Shown here one piece after another: positions 1 to 5,203 of a stretch of DNA of 8,418 nucleotides. The stretch covers positions 1-8,418 of the forward strand of contig JAHFVB010000202.1 of NCBI GenBank assembly GCA_023264755.1. The letters run 5' to 3'. Below the pieces are notes generated by a model. It had not been told where the DNA came from. It searched no databases and saw only the letters and a program-made list of their open reading frames with translations. Every line of letters begins with the position of its first letter. Positions within the stretch are counted from its first letter, which is position 1. The translations under genes and the position numbers were made by a program. The stretch is from Mycobacterium sp. GTDB taxonomy: Bacteria; Actinomycetota; Actinomycetes; Mycobacteriales; Mycobacteriaceae.

Positions 1-187
1 CGGCACCGGGGGTGAAGTCGACGGGTATCTCGCGAAAGTCCAACCCGCATCCGGTGATCAGTTCGGCGAATGGCGTGTACGCCGCCACTACTACCTGGTG
101 TCCGGCTCGCTGCAGCGCCACCCCGACACCGACCAGGGGCGACACGTCCCCGCGGCTGCCGACCGCTGCGATCGCCACGGTAGTCAT
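1..187 (-). CDS. GT28/GT1-type glycosyltransferase, N-terminal part (runs off left edge)
   Basis: Only the first 62 residues lie in the window; the gene continues beyond base 1. The N-terminus (MTTVAIAAVGSRGDV...) has a first beta strand followed by the GSRGDV motif at residues 10-15. Next come a helix ending in AGHQVVVAA (about 28-36) and a segment of the type F-A-E-L-I-x-x-x-G-L-D-F (40-51). That is the standard start of the N-terminal Rossmann domain of GT1/GT28 glycosyltransferases, which includes the mycobacterial enzymes that glycosylate glycopeptidolipids and other lipids. These enzymes move a nucleotide-activated sugar onto a lipid or small-molecule acceptor, usually on the cytoplasmic side of the membrane. 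The donor site and acceptor cannot be judged because the C-terminal domain is missing. The ATG overlaps the stop codon of the upstream tetR-like gene (ATGA), and GGAG sits 6 nt before it, so the two are probably cotranscribed and coupled. Confidence 0.85.
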   Translation of the reverse strand, partial: MTTVAIAAVGSRGDVSPLVGVGVALQRAGHQVVVAAYTPFAELITGCGLDFREIPVDFTPGA

Positions 188-813
188 CGTGCGCTCCGCA
201 CGATGCGGCCGAAGATCTCGATCAGGTCTTCGCCATAACCTCTTGCATCGTAGGTGGGTTCGCGCAGGATCTGCTCCACCACCGAGTTCACGGCACCGCG
301 CAGCGCCAGCGCAGTCGATTCGAGCGGGAAGTCGCCGAACTCACCGTCGCGCTGGCCGGCCGCCAAGATTGCGGTGGGATCGAGCACGGCCAACTGCTTC
401 GCGACTTCAGGACTGAGCCCGAGTTGGTCGAAGCGCCGTCCGTCACTGGGCTGGAAGTTCGTCGCCGTCGACGTCAAAGCCAGCAGCGCAGTTCGGTGGG
501 TAGCGAAATACTTTATGCAGGAACGGATGTACGCGTTGAGCTGTCCTGTCGCCGTGGGCTCTGCTTCCAAGGCCGGCACGACCAGCGTAAGCATCGTCCG
601 GTACATGTGCTCAACGATCGCGTCGACGAGGTTGTCCTTGCTGCCGAAGTGGTAGAGCACCGCACTCATCGCGATGCCAACTCGGTCAGCGATCTTGCGT
701 ATCGACGCCTGCGGATAGCCCACTTCTGCGATCACCTCGATCGCGCAGGCCACGATCTGCGCTCTGCGCGCAGTCCGGGTGAATGACTCGGGCCGCTCGC
801 TCTTGGGTGACAT
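184..813 (-). CDS. TetR/AcrR family transcriptional regulator
   Basis: This 209-residue protein has the usual length and layout of a TetR repressor. The N-terminal DNA-binding domain spans about residues 14-65. Its helix-turn-helix (about 38-63, IRKIADRVGIAMSAVLYHFGSKDNL) has the conserved alternating pattern and the YHFGSKDNL end typical of the family. The rest is a helical ligand-binding and dimerisation region, including an LRGAVNSVVEQIL helix near 171-183 similar to TetR C-terminal domains. The ligand is unknown. The ATG at 813 follows an intergenic region carrying two inverted repeats that are plausible operators, suggesting autoregulation. Its TGA overlaps the ATG of a downstream glycosyltransferase on the same strand, so it most likely controls that gene within one operon. 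The family call is secure; target and inducer are inference. Confidence 0.92.
   Translation of the reverse strand: MSPKSERPESFTRTARRAQIVACAIEVIAEVGYPQASIRKIADRVGIAMSAVLYHFGSKDNLVDAIVEHMYRTMLTLVVPALEAEPTATGQLNAYIRSCIKYFATHRTALLALTSTATNFQPSDGRRFDQLGLSPEVAKQLAVLDPTAILAAGQRDGEFGDFPLESTALALRGAVNSVVEQILREPTYDARGYGEDLIEIFGRIVRSAR
185..205 (-). promoter_or_regulatory. Hairpin over the glycosyltransferase ribosome binding site and start codon
   Basis: The minus-strand sequence reads CATCGTGC, GGAGC, GCACGATG: a perfect 8-bp stem with a 5-nt loop. The Shine-Dalgarno GGAG lies in the loop and the ATG of the glycosyltransferase forms the end of the 3' arm. The hairpin is inside the last codons of the upstream tetR-like gene. 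A ribosome finishing tetR would melt it, so it could make glycosyltransferase translation depend on tetR translation. The pairing is seen directly; the regulatory role is inferred. The stem also encodes protein, so it might be chance. Confidence 0.5.
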
Positions 814-825
814 ATGCCGACCCTA

Positions 826-837
826 GATCGGGTGATC
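826..837. promoter_or_regulatory. Operator-like inverted repeat, proximal site for the tetR-like gene
   Basis: GATCGGGTGATC is an imperfect inverted repeat just upstream of the ATG at 813. It differs by one base from the reverse complement of the site at 866-877 (GATCAGGTGATC). A pair of such sites directly before a tetR gene is the usual arrangement for autorepression. Binding by this protein is inferred. Confidence 0.5.
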
Positions 838-865
838 CAGTATTAGAAGGGTCGATCTATTCTTA

Positions 866-877
866 GATCACCTGATC
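866..877. promoter_or_regulatory. Operator-like inverted repeat, distal site for the tetR-like gene
   Basis: GATCACCTGATC has perfect 5-bp arms (GATCA/TGATC) around CC. Its centre lies exactly 40 bp, close to four helical turns, from the centre of the similar repeat at 826-837. The minus strand also offers TTGATC (874-879) as a weak -35-like element overlapping the site, but no convincing -10 at normal spacing, so promoter position stays open. Confidence 0.5.
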
Positions 878-893
878 AAGGCGAGGACTCTGA

Positions 894-1193
894 CAACGTT
901 CGCAGCCGAGGTGCATGCGCGACCTCCGAACTGGGCAGGCGGCGCGGCGACTTGTGGAGAGAGCCGACGGATTTGGAGCTGAGACGACGTCGATCGAGCA
1001 CGTTGGATCGACGGCGGTGCCGGACCTGGCAGCCAAGCCCATCATCGACATCGCCGCGCCGGTGCGCTCGCTGGTCGAGGCGCACCGTGCCATACCGGTA
1101 CTGGAGCGGACGGGCTGGTGGCATTGGCCATCGGATCCGAACGGCTCCTGGCGACTGTGGTTCTTGCGCCCGCGGCCAAGACGGAATTCGTGA
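894..1193 (+). pseudogene. GrpB/UPF0157 family fragment, truncated
   Basis: The frame encodes the hallmark of the GrpB (UPF0157) family, IEHVGSTAVPDLAAKPIID, at about 993-1050. This belongs to the nucleotidyltransferase-like fold. It is followed by a weaker match ending in WLRFLRP-style residues (here GSWRLWFLRPRP), after which intact family members continue with R-T-H-H-L-H and about 80 more residues. Here a TGA stops the frame at 1193, and none of the three forward frames downstream resumes the family pattern. A stop lies in frame at 891, and the usual start (a Y-x-x-x-W-P type N-terminus) is not visible, although an ATG at 915 could open a 92-residue product. Family members are normally about 170-190 residues, so this looks like a decayed remnant. 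The function of intact members is poorly known. Confidence 0.65.
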
Positions 1194-1368
1194 TCAAGCT
1201 ACCTCGAAAGACCGGCATCGACATGACGCTAGCTTCGGCCAGGGCGGCTCTGCGCGGCCGTCGCCGTCAGTGCGCTGGTGGCGCCATTGGGATGGGCGAT
1301 ACGAGAGGCCCGAGTGCTCCCGATGCCGCTGCGAATATGGATCCTGCGATCGAACCCGGCTATTTGCC
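1194..1368. other. Probable degraded sequence between the GrpB remnant and the small membrane ORF
   Basis: All three forward frames stay open for part of this stretch, but none gives a recognisable domain or a start with a ribosome binding site. Reverse frames look like shadows. I see no tRNA, repeat or terminator here. The likely reading is leftover sequence from a rearrangement. Confidence 0.3.
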
Positions 1369-1590
1369 GTGCGCTTCTTGATTGCATTGTGGGCTGTCGT
1401 CATCGCGGTGCCGTGCGTGGCGAAAATTACGCCATCGGCCTTCGCGCCGGCCGCGCTGGTCTTGCTCGGCATCGCGTTGATGGTGATGCTTTGCGGTCGA
1501 AAGAAGGCCTTTCGATGGTGCGTGGATCCTCACGGCGTCGTCGTGCAGCAGGTTGCGCTGGACCGCGCCGCCGCGAAGGGATGCGCATGA
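1369..1590 (+). CDS. Possible small membrane protein, two predicted helices
   Basis: A 73-residue product from a GTG at 1369. Two strongly hydrophobic stretches, about residues 3-18 (FLIALWAVVIAVPCVA) and 25-42 (AFAPAALVLLGIALMVML), are followed by a basic turn (CGRKKAFRW) and a soluble tail rich in Val and Ala. Roughly three quarters of its codons end in G or C, which fits coding sequence here. No clear ribosome binding site precedes the GTG, and the frame is open upstream, so the start is uncertain. It could be the end of a larger broken gene, since a GrpB remnant lies just before it. I do not recognise the family. It ends 164 bp before lsr2 on the same strand. Confidence 0.35.
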   Translation: MRFLIALWAVVIAVPCVAKITPSAFAPAALVLLGIALMVMLCGRKKAFRWCVDPHGVVVQQVALDRAAAKGCA

Positions 1591-1629
1591 ATCATTGGCG
1601 CGGGGTTACGGATATCTGTCTTCTGCCTT

Positions 1630-1667
1630 ACCGCCATACCTTGCAAACACTGACCGCCATACGTTGC
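1630..1667 (+). repeat. Pair of 15-bp direct repeats in the lsr2 leader
   Basis: ACCGCCATACCTTGC (1630-1644) and ACCGCCATACGTTGC (1653-1667) differ at one base and start 23 bp apart, a little over two helical turns. Each contains CCATAC, which recurs in the palindrome at 1698-1714. This looks like a repeated protein-binding element upstream of the lsr2-like gene. Confidence 0.55.
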
Positions 1668-1697
1668 GGACAGCCGAGATATTCGATACTTTGGGTT

Positions 1698-1714
1698 CCA
1701 TACCAATGGTATGG
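1698..1714. promoter_or_regulatory. Perfect palindrome in the lsr2 promoter region (operator candidate)
   Basis: CCATACC and GGTATGG form 7-bp arms around AAT. The element lies 41 bp upstream of the GTG. A -10-like GATACT (1685-1690) sits just before it, and TATGGT (1710-1715) overlaps its right arm. A bound repressor here would block transcription start. The half-site repeats the CCATAC core found twice further upstream. Confidence 0.5.
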
Positions 1715-1754
1715 TTGTGCAAATCCGATACCAAGAACATCGAGGGAGCTAAAC

Positions 1755-2099
1755 GTGGCCGAACGAATTGTCTGTCAGCTAATCGACGATATCGACGGTT
1801 CCGAGATTTCGGATGCCAGCGGAGAACGAGTCAAATTCTCGGTCCGCGGCCAGTCCTTTCAGATCGACCTATCCGCCTCGAATATCGCCAAGTTCGACAA
1901 GGCCCTCAAGCCGTTCATCGAGGCGGCAGCGAAGGTTCCCGGCAAGTCCGGCCGCGGCGCAAAGGCGGCTACCAATGGCCCGGCGCAAAAGGGCCAGCTA
2001 AAGGCGATCCGCGAATGGGCGCGCAAGAACGGACACCAGGTGTCGGAACGCGGTCGGATCAAGGCAGAGGTCGTCGAGGCCTTCGCAGCGTCTCACTGA
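1755..2099 (+). CDS. lsr2: Lsr2-like nucleoid-associated DNA-binding protein
   Basis: This 114-residue protein has the two-part structure of Lsr2. The N-terminal oligomerisation domain covers about 1-58 and includes the LIDDIDGSE segment (9-17) and a beta-strand region F-S-V-R-G-Q-S-F-Q-I-D-L-S that matches the family pattern. A Gly/Ala/Lys-rich linker spans about 61-80. The C-terminal DNA-binding domain spans about 81-114 and includes AIREWARKNGHQVSERGRI with the RGR motif at 99-101, which inserts into the minor groove of AT-rich DNA. Lsr2 is an H-NS-like silencer of horizontally acquired genes in actinobacteria. The GTG start is chosen because GAGGGAG lies 6-7 nt upstream and the family begins at this point. 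The frame is open upstream to about 1278, but that segment does not look like Lsr2. This may be a paralog, since Lsr2 usually begins MAKKV or similar. It sits beside degraded genes and a regulated efflux pump. Confidence 0.95.
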   Translation: MAERIVCQLIDDIDGSEISDASGERVKFSVRGQSFQIDLSASNIAKFDKALKPFIEAAAKVPGKSGRGAKAATNGPAQKGQLKAIREWARKNGHQVSERGRIKAEVVEAFAASH

Positions 2100-2139
2100 G
2101 CCCCGTCGGGGCGCATGCGCTACCTCAAAATCGTTGAGG
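2100..2139 (+). terminator. Hairpin cluster after lsr2, probable terminator
   Basis: Three inverted repeats follow the TGA at 2099. They are GCCCC-GTC-GGGGC (2100-2112), GCGCATGCGC (2111-2120, overlapping the first by 2 nt) and CCTCAA-AATCG-TTGAGG (2123-2139). No T-run follows, which is common for actinobacterial terminators. The facing gene remnant on the minus strand ends at 2150, so the hairpins could serve both directions. Confidence 0.5.
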
Positions 2140-2149
2140 CCGTGTCCAT

Positions 2150-2581
2150 CTAGCGACCTGCGTCGTCCTGCCGCGACGCAGGTGTCTGAGCGCGGAGCAC
2201 GGTACGTCTGCCGACAAGCGCGGTGGCGTCGGAAGTGACGTCATCGACGATGACGACGGTGACCGGGATCGTTGACGTCGAATCATGCTCGCGCAACGGG
2301 ACGGCGGGGAATCCGCCGGGGCCGCCGTTGGTGCGCACTCCGACCACCCGATCAGGTGCGATCCGTTGACCGTCGATGCTCGTGGGGTATTGCGGGAGCT
2401 GGTTGAGTTCACGTTCGGAGGCTCGCCAGTCATAGTCGTTGCGCCAGTACTCGCTGAGTTCGCGCAGCCATTCCATCGGCACGCCGGAATCCCCGCTGTC
2501 ATCGGGAAGCACTGGTAGCCAACGAGTCTCGTCGAGACGACGATGTAGCCGACCGGCGTCGTCCCGTCCGCATCCGACCCG
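2150..2581 (-). pseudogene. Epoxide hydrolase N-terminal domain (EHN) remnant
   Basis: On the minus strand, from about 2550 down to 2360, the frame reads LHRRLDETRW, then MEWLRELSEYWRNDYDWR, then LNQLPQYPTSIDGQRI. This is the EHN domain that precedes the alpha/beta-hydrolase core in microsomal-type epoxide hydrolases. The domain is normally followed by H-x-x-H and H-G-W-P motifs carrying the oxyanion hole. Here, after IDGQRI, the frame runs on without them and stops at 2150 after about 70 unrelated residues. There is no start codon with a ribosome binding site. The first bases lie directly after the MarR stop at 2582, in the same frame. The family N-terminus (R-P-F-x-I-x-V-P) is also absent. 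The gene appears to have lost both ends by deletion. Intact enzymes open epoxides to diols. A GTG at 2512 could in principle start a 120-residue protein, but it would have no catalytic domain. Confidence 0.7.
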
Positions 2582-3037
2582 TCAGGCCTGTACGCCGACC
2601 GGCAGGCGGTGTAGCGCCTCGACCAGCGGGGCCAACTCGGGTGTTTCGCAGGCCTTTTCGAGCGCTGCTTCGAGCGTCGCATCGTGTATCGGGCGCGCCC
2701 TGTCGAGCAGGGTGCGGCCGGCAGGGGTCAGTTCCGTGTAGATCCCGCGCCGGTCGTCCACACACAAGATCCGCGTCAGCAGGCCACGCTCCTCGAGCCG
2801 GTTCACCAGCCGGGTGGTTGCGCTGCTACTGAGTGCCGCTGCGCGGGCCAGCTGGGCCATTCTCATGTGCCAACCGTCTTGGCGGTTCAGGGCGTCGAGC
2901 ACGGTGTACTCGACCACCGACAGCTGACACTCGAGCTGAAGCGCTCGCTCCAGTTCGGCGTCGAGCGCTCCGTGGAGCGCGGCCAGGATGCGCCACCCCT
3001 GGGCTCGGATCTCGACGGCGTCGTCGGCAATACCCAC
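2582..3037 (-). CDS. MarR family transcriptional regulator
   Basis: A 151-residue MarR-type repressor. The winged helix-turn-helix spans about residues 40-110: a scaffold helix (LSVVEYTVLDAL), the recognition region (MAQLARAAALSSSATTRLVNRLEERGLL), and a wing with D-D-R-R (94-97) followed by TELTPAGR. Flanking helices at both ends form the dimer. I place the start at the GTG at 3037, because AAGGAGG (minus strand, 3043-3049) lies 5 nt before it. The longer in-frame GTG at 3055 would put this ribosome binding site inside the coding region. It is divergent from an MFS exporter, and the shared promoter region has paired repeats, so it most likely represses both itself and the pump until a small toxic molecule binds. 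The ligand is unknown. An EHN-type remnant follows its stop codon directly. Confidence 0.92.
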   Translation of the reverse strand: MGIADDAVEIRAQGWRILAALHGALDAELERALQLECQLSVVEYTVLDALNRQDGWHMRMAQLARAAALSSSATTRLVNRLEERGLLTRILCVDDRRGIYTELTPAGRTLLDRARPIHDATLEAALEKACETPELAPLVEALHRLPVGVQA

Positions 3038-3094
3038 ATTGACCTCCTTGGACACGCTTCACCAAAGATACCAGCTTGCGCTTAAAGCAGGCGC

Positions 3095-3129
3095 GTGCAA
3101 CTATTTACCAGGCGTATGCAACTAATGCA
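3095..3129. promoter_or_regulatory. Paired MarR operator candidate in the marR-MFS divergent promoter
   Basis: GTGCAACTAT (3095-3104) and ATGCAACTAA (3116-3125) share the core TGCAACTA and lie exactly 21 bp, two helical turns, apart. The second copy continues to TGCA (3126-3129), giving TGCA-ACTAA-TGCA, a pseudo-palindrome of the TTAGTTGCA style known for MarR sites. For the MFS gene, a -10-like TATCGT lies at 3139-3144, which would put the second copy over the -35. Related ATGCAC motifs occur at 3125-3130 and 3148-3153. Binding is inferred from position. Confidence 0.6.
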
Positions 3130-3173
3130 CACGCGCTCTATCGTCTGATGCACGCACTTGGGAAGGAACTTCC

Positions 3174-4355
3174 ATGCCGTTGGGTCTCATTGCCCTAGCC
3201 ATGGGCGGATTCGGAATCGGGCTCACCGAGTTCGTCATCTTGGGCCTACTGCCGGAAGTGTCCGCCGACTTCCAGGTCACCGAATCCGTCGCCGGCTACC
3301 TGATTTCGGGCTACGCACTCTCGGTCGCCATCGGCGCCATCGTCCTGACCGCCGCCGTCACCCGATTCGAGCGCAAGAGAGTGCTGCTCTCCCTGATGGT
3401 GCTGTTCATCATCGGCAACCTGATGTCGGCCCTGGCCCCCACGTACGAGGTGATGATGGGGGGACGCGTCGTCGCGGCCCTATGCCACGGCGCATTCTTC
3501 GGAATCGGCTCGGTGGTAGCCGCTGACATGGTGGCTCCCAACAAGCGGGCCGGTGCCATCGCGATGATGTTCGCGGGGTTGACCATCGCCAACGTCCTCG
3601 GCGTCCCCTTCGGGACCTTTGTCGGCCAACAGTTCGGCTGGCGTTCGACCTTCGGGACCATCACCGGCATCGGCGTCGTCGCACTGATCGGAATTGCGCT
3701 CCTGGTTCCGACGACTCCCGCAAGCACGTCCAACGGCGGCCTACGAGGCGAGCTGGGCGCGTTCCGGAACAAGCAGGTGTGGCTCTCGATCGTCATCACC
3801 ATCCTTGGATTCGGGGGCATGTTCGGGGCCTTCACCTACATCGCGTTCACGTTGACCGAGGTCACGGGGTTTGCCTCCACCAGTGTTCCGTGGTTGCTCG
3901 TCCTCCTGGGGTCGGGGTTGTTCGTCGGCAACTTCCTCGGAGCCAAGGCCGCAGATCGATCGCTCACGAAGGCGTTGGTGTGGATCCTCGCGCTGCTCTC
4001 CGTGGCGCTGGTCGTGTTCGCGGCCACGGCTGGGAACAAGACGTCGACGATGATCTCGCTGTTCTTGATGGGCGCCTTCGGTTTTGCCACCGTCCCTGGT
4101 CTACAAATGCGAATCATGAACTACGCTTCGTCGGCACCCACGATGGCATCGGGGGCGAACATCGCGGCCTTCAACGTCGGCAATGCGCTGGGAGCATGGC
4201 TAGGCGGTGTGACGATCGCCGCGGGCCTCGGATTCACTTCCCCACTCTGGGTGGGAGCGGCGATGACGGCGCTCGGCCTGATCGTCCTGCTAGTCGCCAC
4301 CGCCGTAGAACGTTCGCCGATTCCCTCGCAGCCGAAGTCGAAGGCCCTGGCCTAG
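3174..4355 (+). CDS. MFS efflux transporter, DHA1 (AraJ-like) type
   Basis: A 393-residue integral membrane protein with about 12 hydrophobic helices, the usual length for drug:H+ antiporter-1 pumps. The first helix region contains GLTEFVILGLLPEV (16-29), a signature of the AraJ/YdhP-like subgroup. The TM2-TM3 loop, AVTRFERKRVLL (61-72), is a degenerate motif A with Glu where Asp-Arg is common. TM4 begins with R98 followed by the typical A-x-x-H-G-A-F-F-G. The antiporter-type GVPFGTFVGQQFGWRSTF stretch (143-160) is present. A central hydrophilic loop (about 180-200) separates the two halves. It sits in the inner membrane and should export small hydrophobic compounds using the proton gradient; the substrate is unknown. 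GGAAGG lies 7 nt before the ATG. It is divergent from a marR-type gene with paired operators between, so it is probably induced by its substrate. Confidence 0.92.
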   Translation: MPLGLIALAMGGFGIGLTEFVILGLLPEVSADFQVTESVAGYLISGYALSVAIGAIVLTAAVTRFERKRVLLSLMVLFIIGNLMSALAPTYEVMMGGRVVAALCHGAFFGIGSVVAADMVAPNKRAGAIAMMFAGLTIANVLGVPFGTFVGQQFGWRSTFGTITGIGVVALIGIALLVPTTPASTSNGGLRGELGAFRNKQVWLSIVITILGFGGMFGAFTYIAFTLTEVTGFASTSVPWLLVLLGSGLFVGNFLGAKAADRSLTKALVWILALLSVALVVFAATAGNKTSTMISLFLMGAFGFATVPGLQMRIMNYASSAPTMASGANIAAFNVGNALGAWLGGVTIAAGLGFTSPLWVGAAMTALGLIVLLVATAVERSPIPSQPKSKALA

Positions 4356-4460
4356 CTCGAAACTGGACGTCACCGCCTCGCCATGTGCGGCGGCGATCAG
4401 CGGATCTACCAACCCGGCCTGCACCGGTGAGTCCGTGCCCAGACCTCGGGGAACGTCGCC
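4356..4460. other. Convergent intergenic region without a clear terminator
   Basis: This spacer separates the ends of the MFS gene and the second tetR-like gene. It has only weak 4-5 bp GC stems around 4380-4398. On the minus strand one frame reads GTDSPVQAGLVDPLIAAAHG, which looks protein-like but has no start or recognised domain, so a gene remnant is possible and unproven. Confidence 0.3.
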
Positions 4461-5123
4461 CTAGGCCGCGGATCCCGTGTCGTCGCCGACGGCGATGTCG
4501 GGCAGCGGCCGCGCTACCAGGCGCTCGGCCTGTCTGGCGGTCAGGCCGAACAGCCGCAGGACGTCGCGGGCCACCTCGTCGGTGGCCTCGGCGTCGTCGC
4601 GGTCGGGCTGATCGAGCAACAGTTGTCCCAGTCCCAGCAAGGCGCCGCCAGCAACGGCTAGGGCGACGTCGGGATCGGCTACCTTGAAGCGGCCGGCGCC
4701 GGCCGCAGCGACGATGTCCCGCCTGGCCCGAGGAGCGAGCCCGCGGTCGGAGGACAGCAACGTCAAGCCGATGGACAGCATGATGCGGCTCTCCTGCGGT
4801 TGCCCCCGGAACAAGCGTCCACACAGCCGGTACCGGCAGGCGAATCGCTCCGCTGGGTCGTCTATCGACTCGGTAAGTCGATCCAGCAATTCACCTTGCG
4901 CGTCGAGTACGTCGGTGACCGCGGCCGCGAACAACTCTTCTTTGGATTCGAAGTGGTTGTAGAAGGTGCCCATCCCGACGTCGGCGGCCTGGGTGATCTC
5001 CAGGATCGGGGCGTTGACCTTGCCGGCGGCGATGAAGGCCTGGGCCGCTCGAAGGAGCGCCATCCGGCTGCGCTGTTTCTGTCGCTCCTGCCGGTTCTGC
5101 GGCTGGGCCGTCCCATCACTCAC
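4461..5123 (-). CDS. TetR/AcrR family transcriptional regulator
   Basis: A 220-residue TetR-type protein. The basic N-terminus (RQERQKQRSRMALLRAAQAF) leads into the helix-turn-helix at about residues 37-66, ending in the family pattern G-T-F-Y-N-H-F-E-S-K-E-E-L-F (52-65). The variable C-terminal part has helices with G-G-A-L-L-G-L-G-Q-L-L-L, likely forming the ligand pocket and dimer face. The GTG at 5123 is preceded by GGAGG at 8 nt. An ATG at 5130 opens only a four-codon frame and is rejected. The gene lies 80 bp downstream of the ferredoxin on the same strand, and the MFS gene converges on it. It may be cotranscribed with, and regulate, the ligase-P450-ferredoxin operon, but TAAACT upstream could give it its own promoter. 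Ligand and target are not known. Confidence 0.92.
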   Translation of the reverse strand: MSDGTAQPQNRQERQKQRSRMALLRAAQAFIAAGKVNAPILEITQAADVGMGTFYNHFESKEELFAAAVTDVLDAQGELLDRLTESIDDPAERFACRYRLCGRLFRGQPQESRIMLSIGLTLLSSDRGLAPRARRDIVAAAGAGRFKVADPDVALAVAGGALLGLGQLLLDQPDRDDAEATDEVARDVLRLFGLTARQAERLVARPLPDIAVGDDTGSAA

Positions 5124-5147
5124 TGCTCATACCTCCGCGTCGCAGTC

Positions 5148-5183
5148 AGTTTAGGGGGGTCGATTCTCGCTCCGCGACGTCGC
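5148..5183 (-). promoter_or_regulatory. Possible promoter and palindrome upstream of the second tetR-like gene
   Basis: Between the ferredoxin stop and the GTG, the minus strand has a -10-like TAAACT (5148-5153). Further upstream is a perfect 10-bp palindrome, GCGACGTCGC (5174-5183). No good -35 stands at 17 bp. The palindrome might be an operator for the regulator. At this GC content such a short palindrome could also be chance. Confidence 0.3.
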
Positions 5184-5203
5184 TCCCGCACACTCGGTGA
5201 CCG

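Noticed and set aside
1278..1754. Long in-frame N-terminal extension of Lsr2, including an ATG at 1587 that overlaps the small membrane ORF stop
   Set aside because: The upstream residues do not resemble Lsr2. A good GAGGGAG site precedes the GTG at 1755, and the extension covers the repeat-rich promoter region.
2285..2518. Plus-strand 77-codon frame opposite the EHN remnant
   Set aside because: It mirrors the EHN-coding strand and shows no start signal or domain.
4234..4824. Minus-strand 196-codon frame overlapping the MFS and tetR ends
   Set aside because: Arg-rich low-complexity translation of the wrong frame of the second tetR-like gene.
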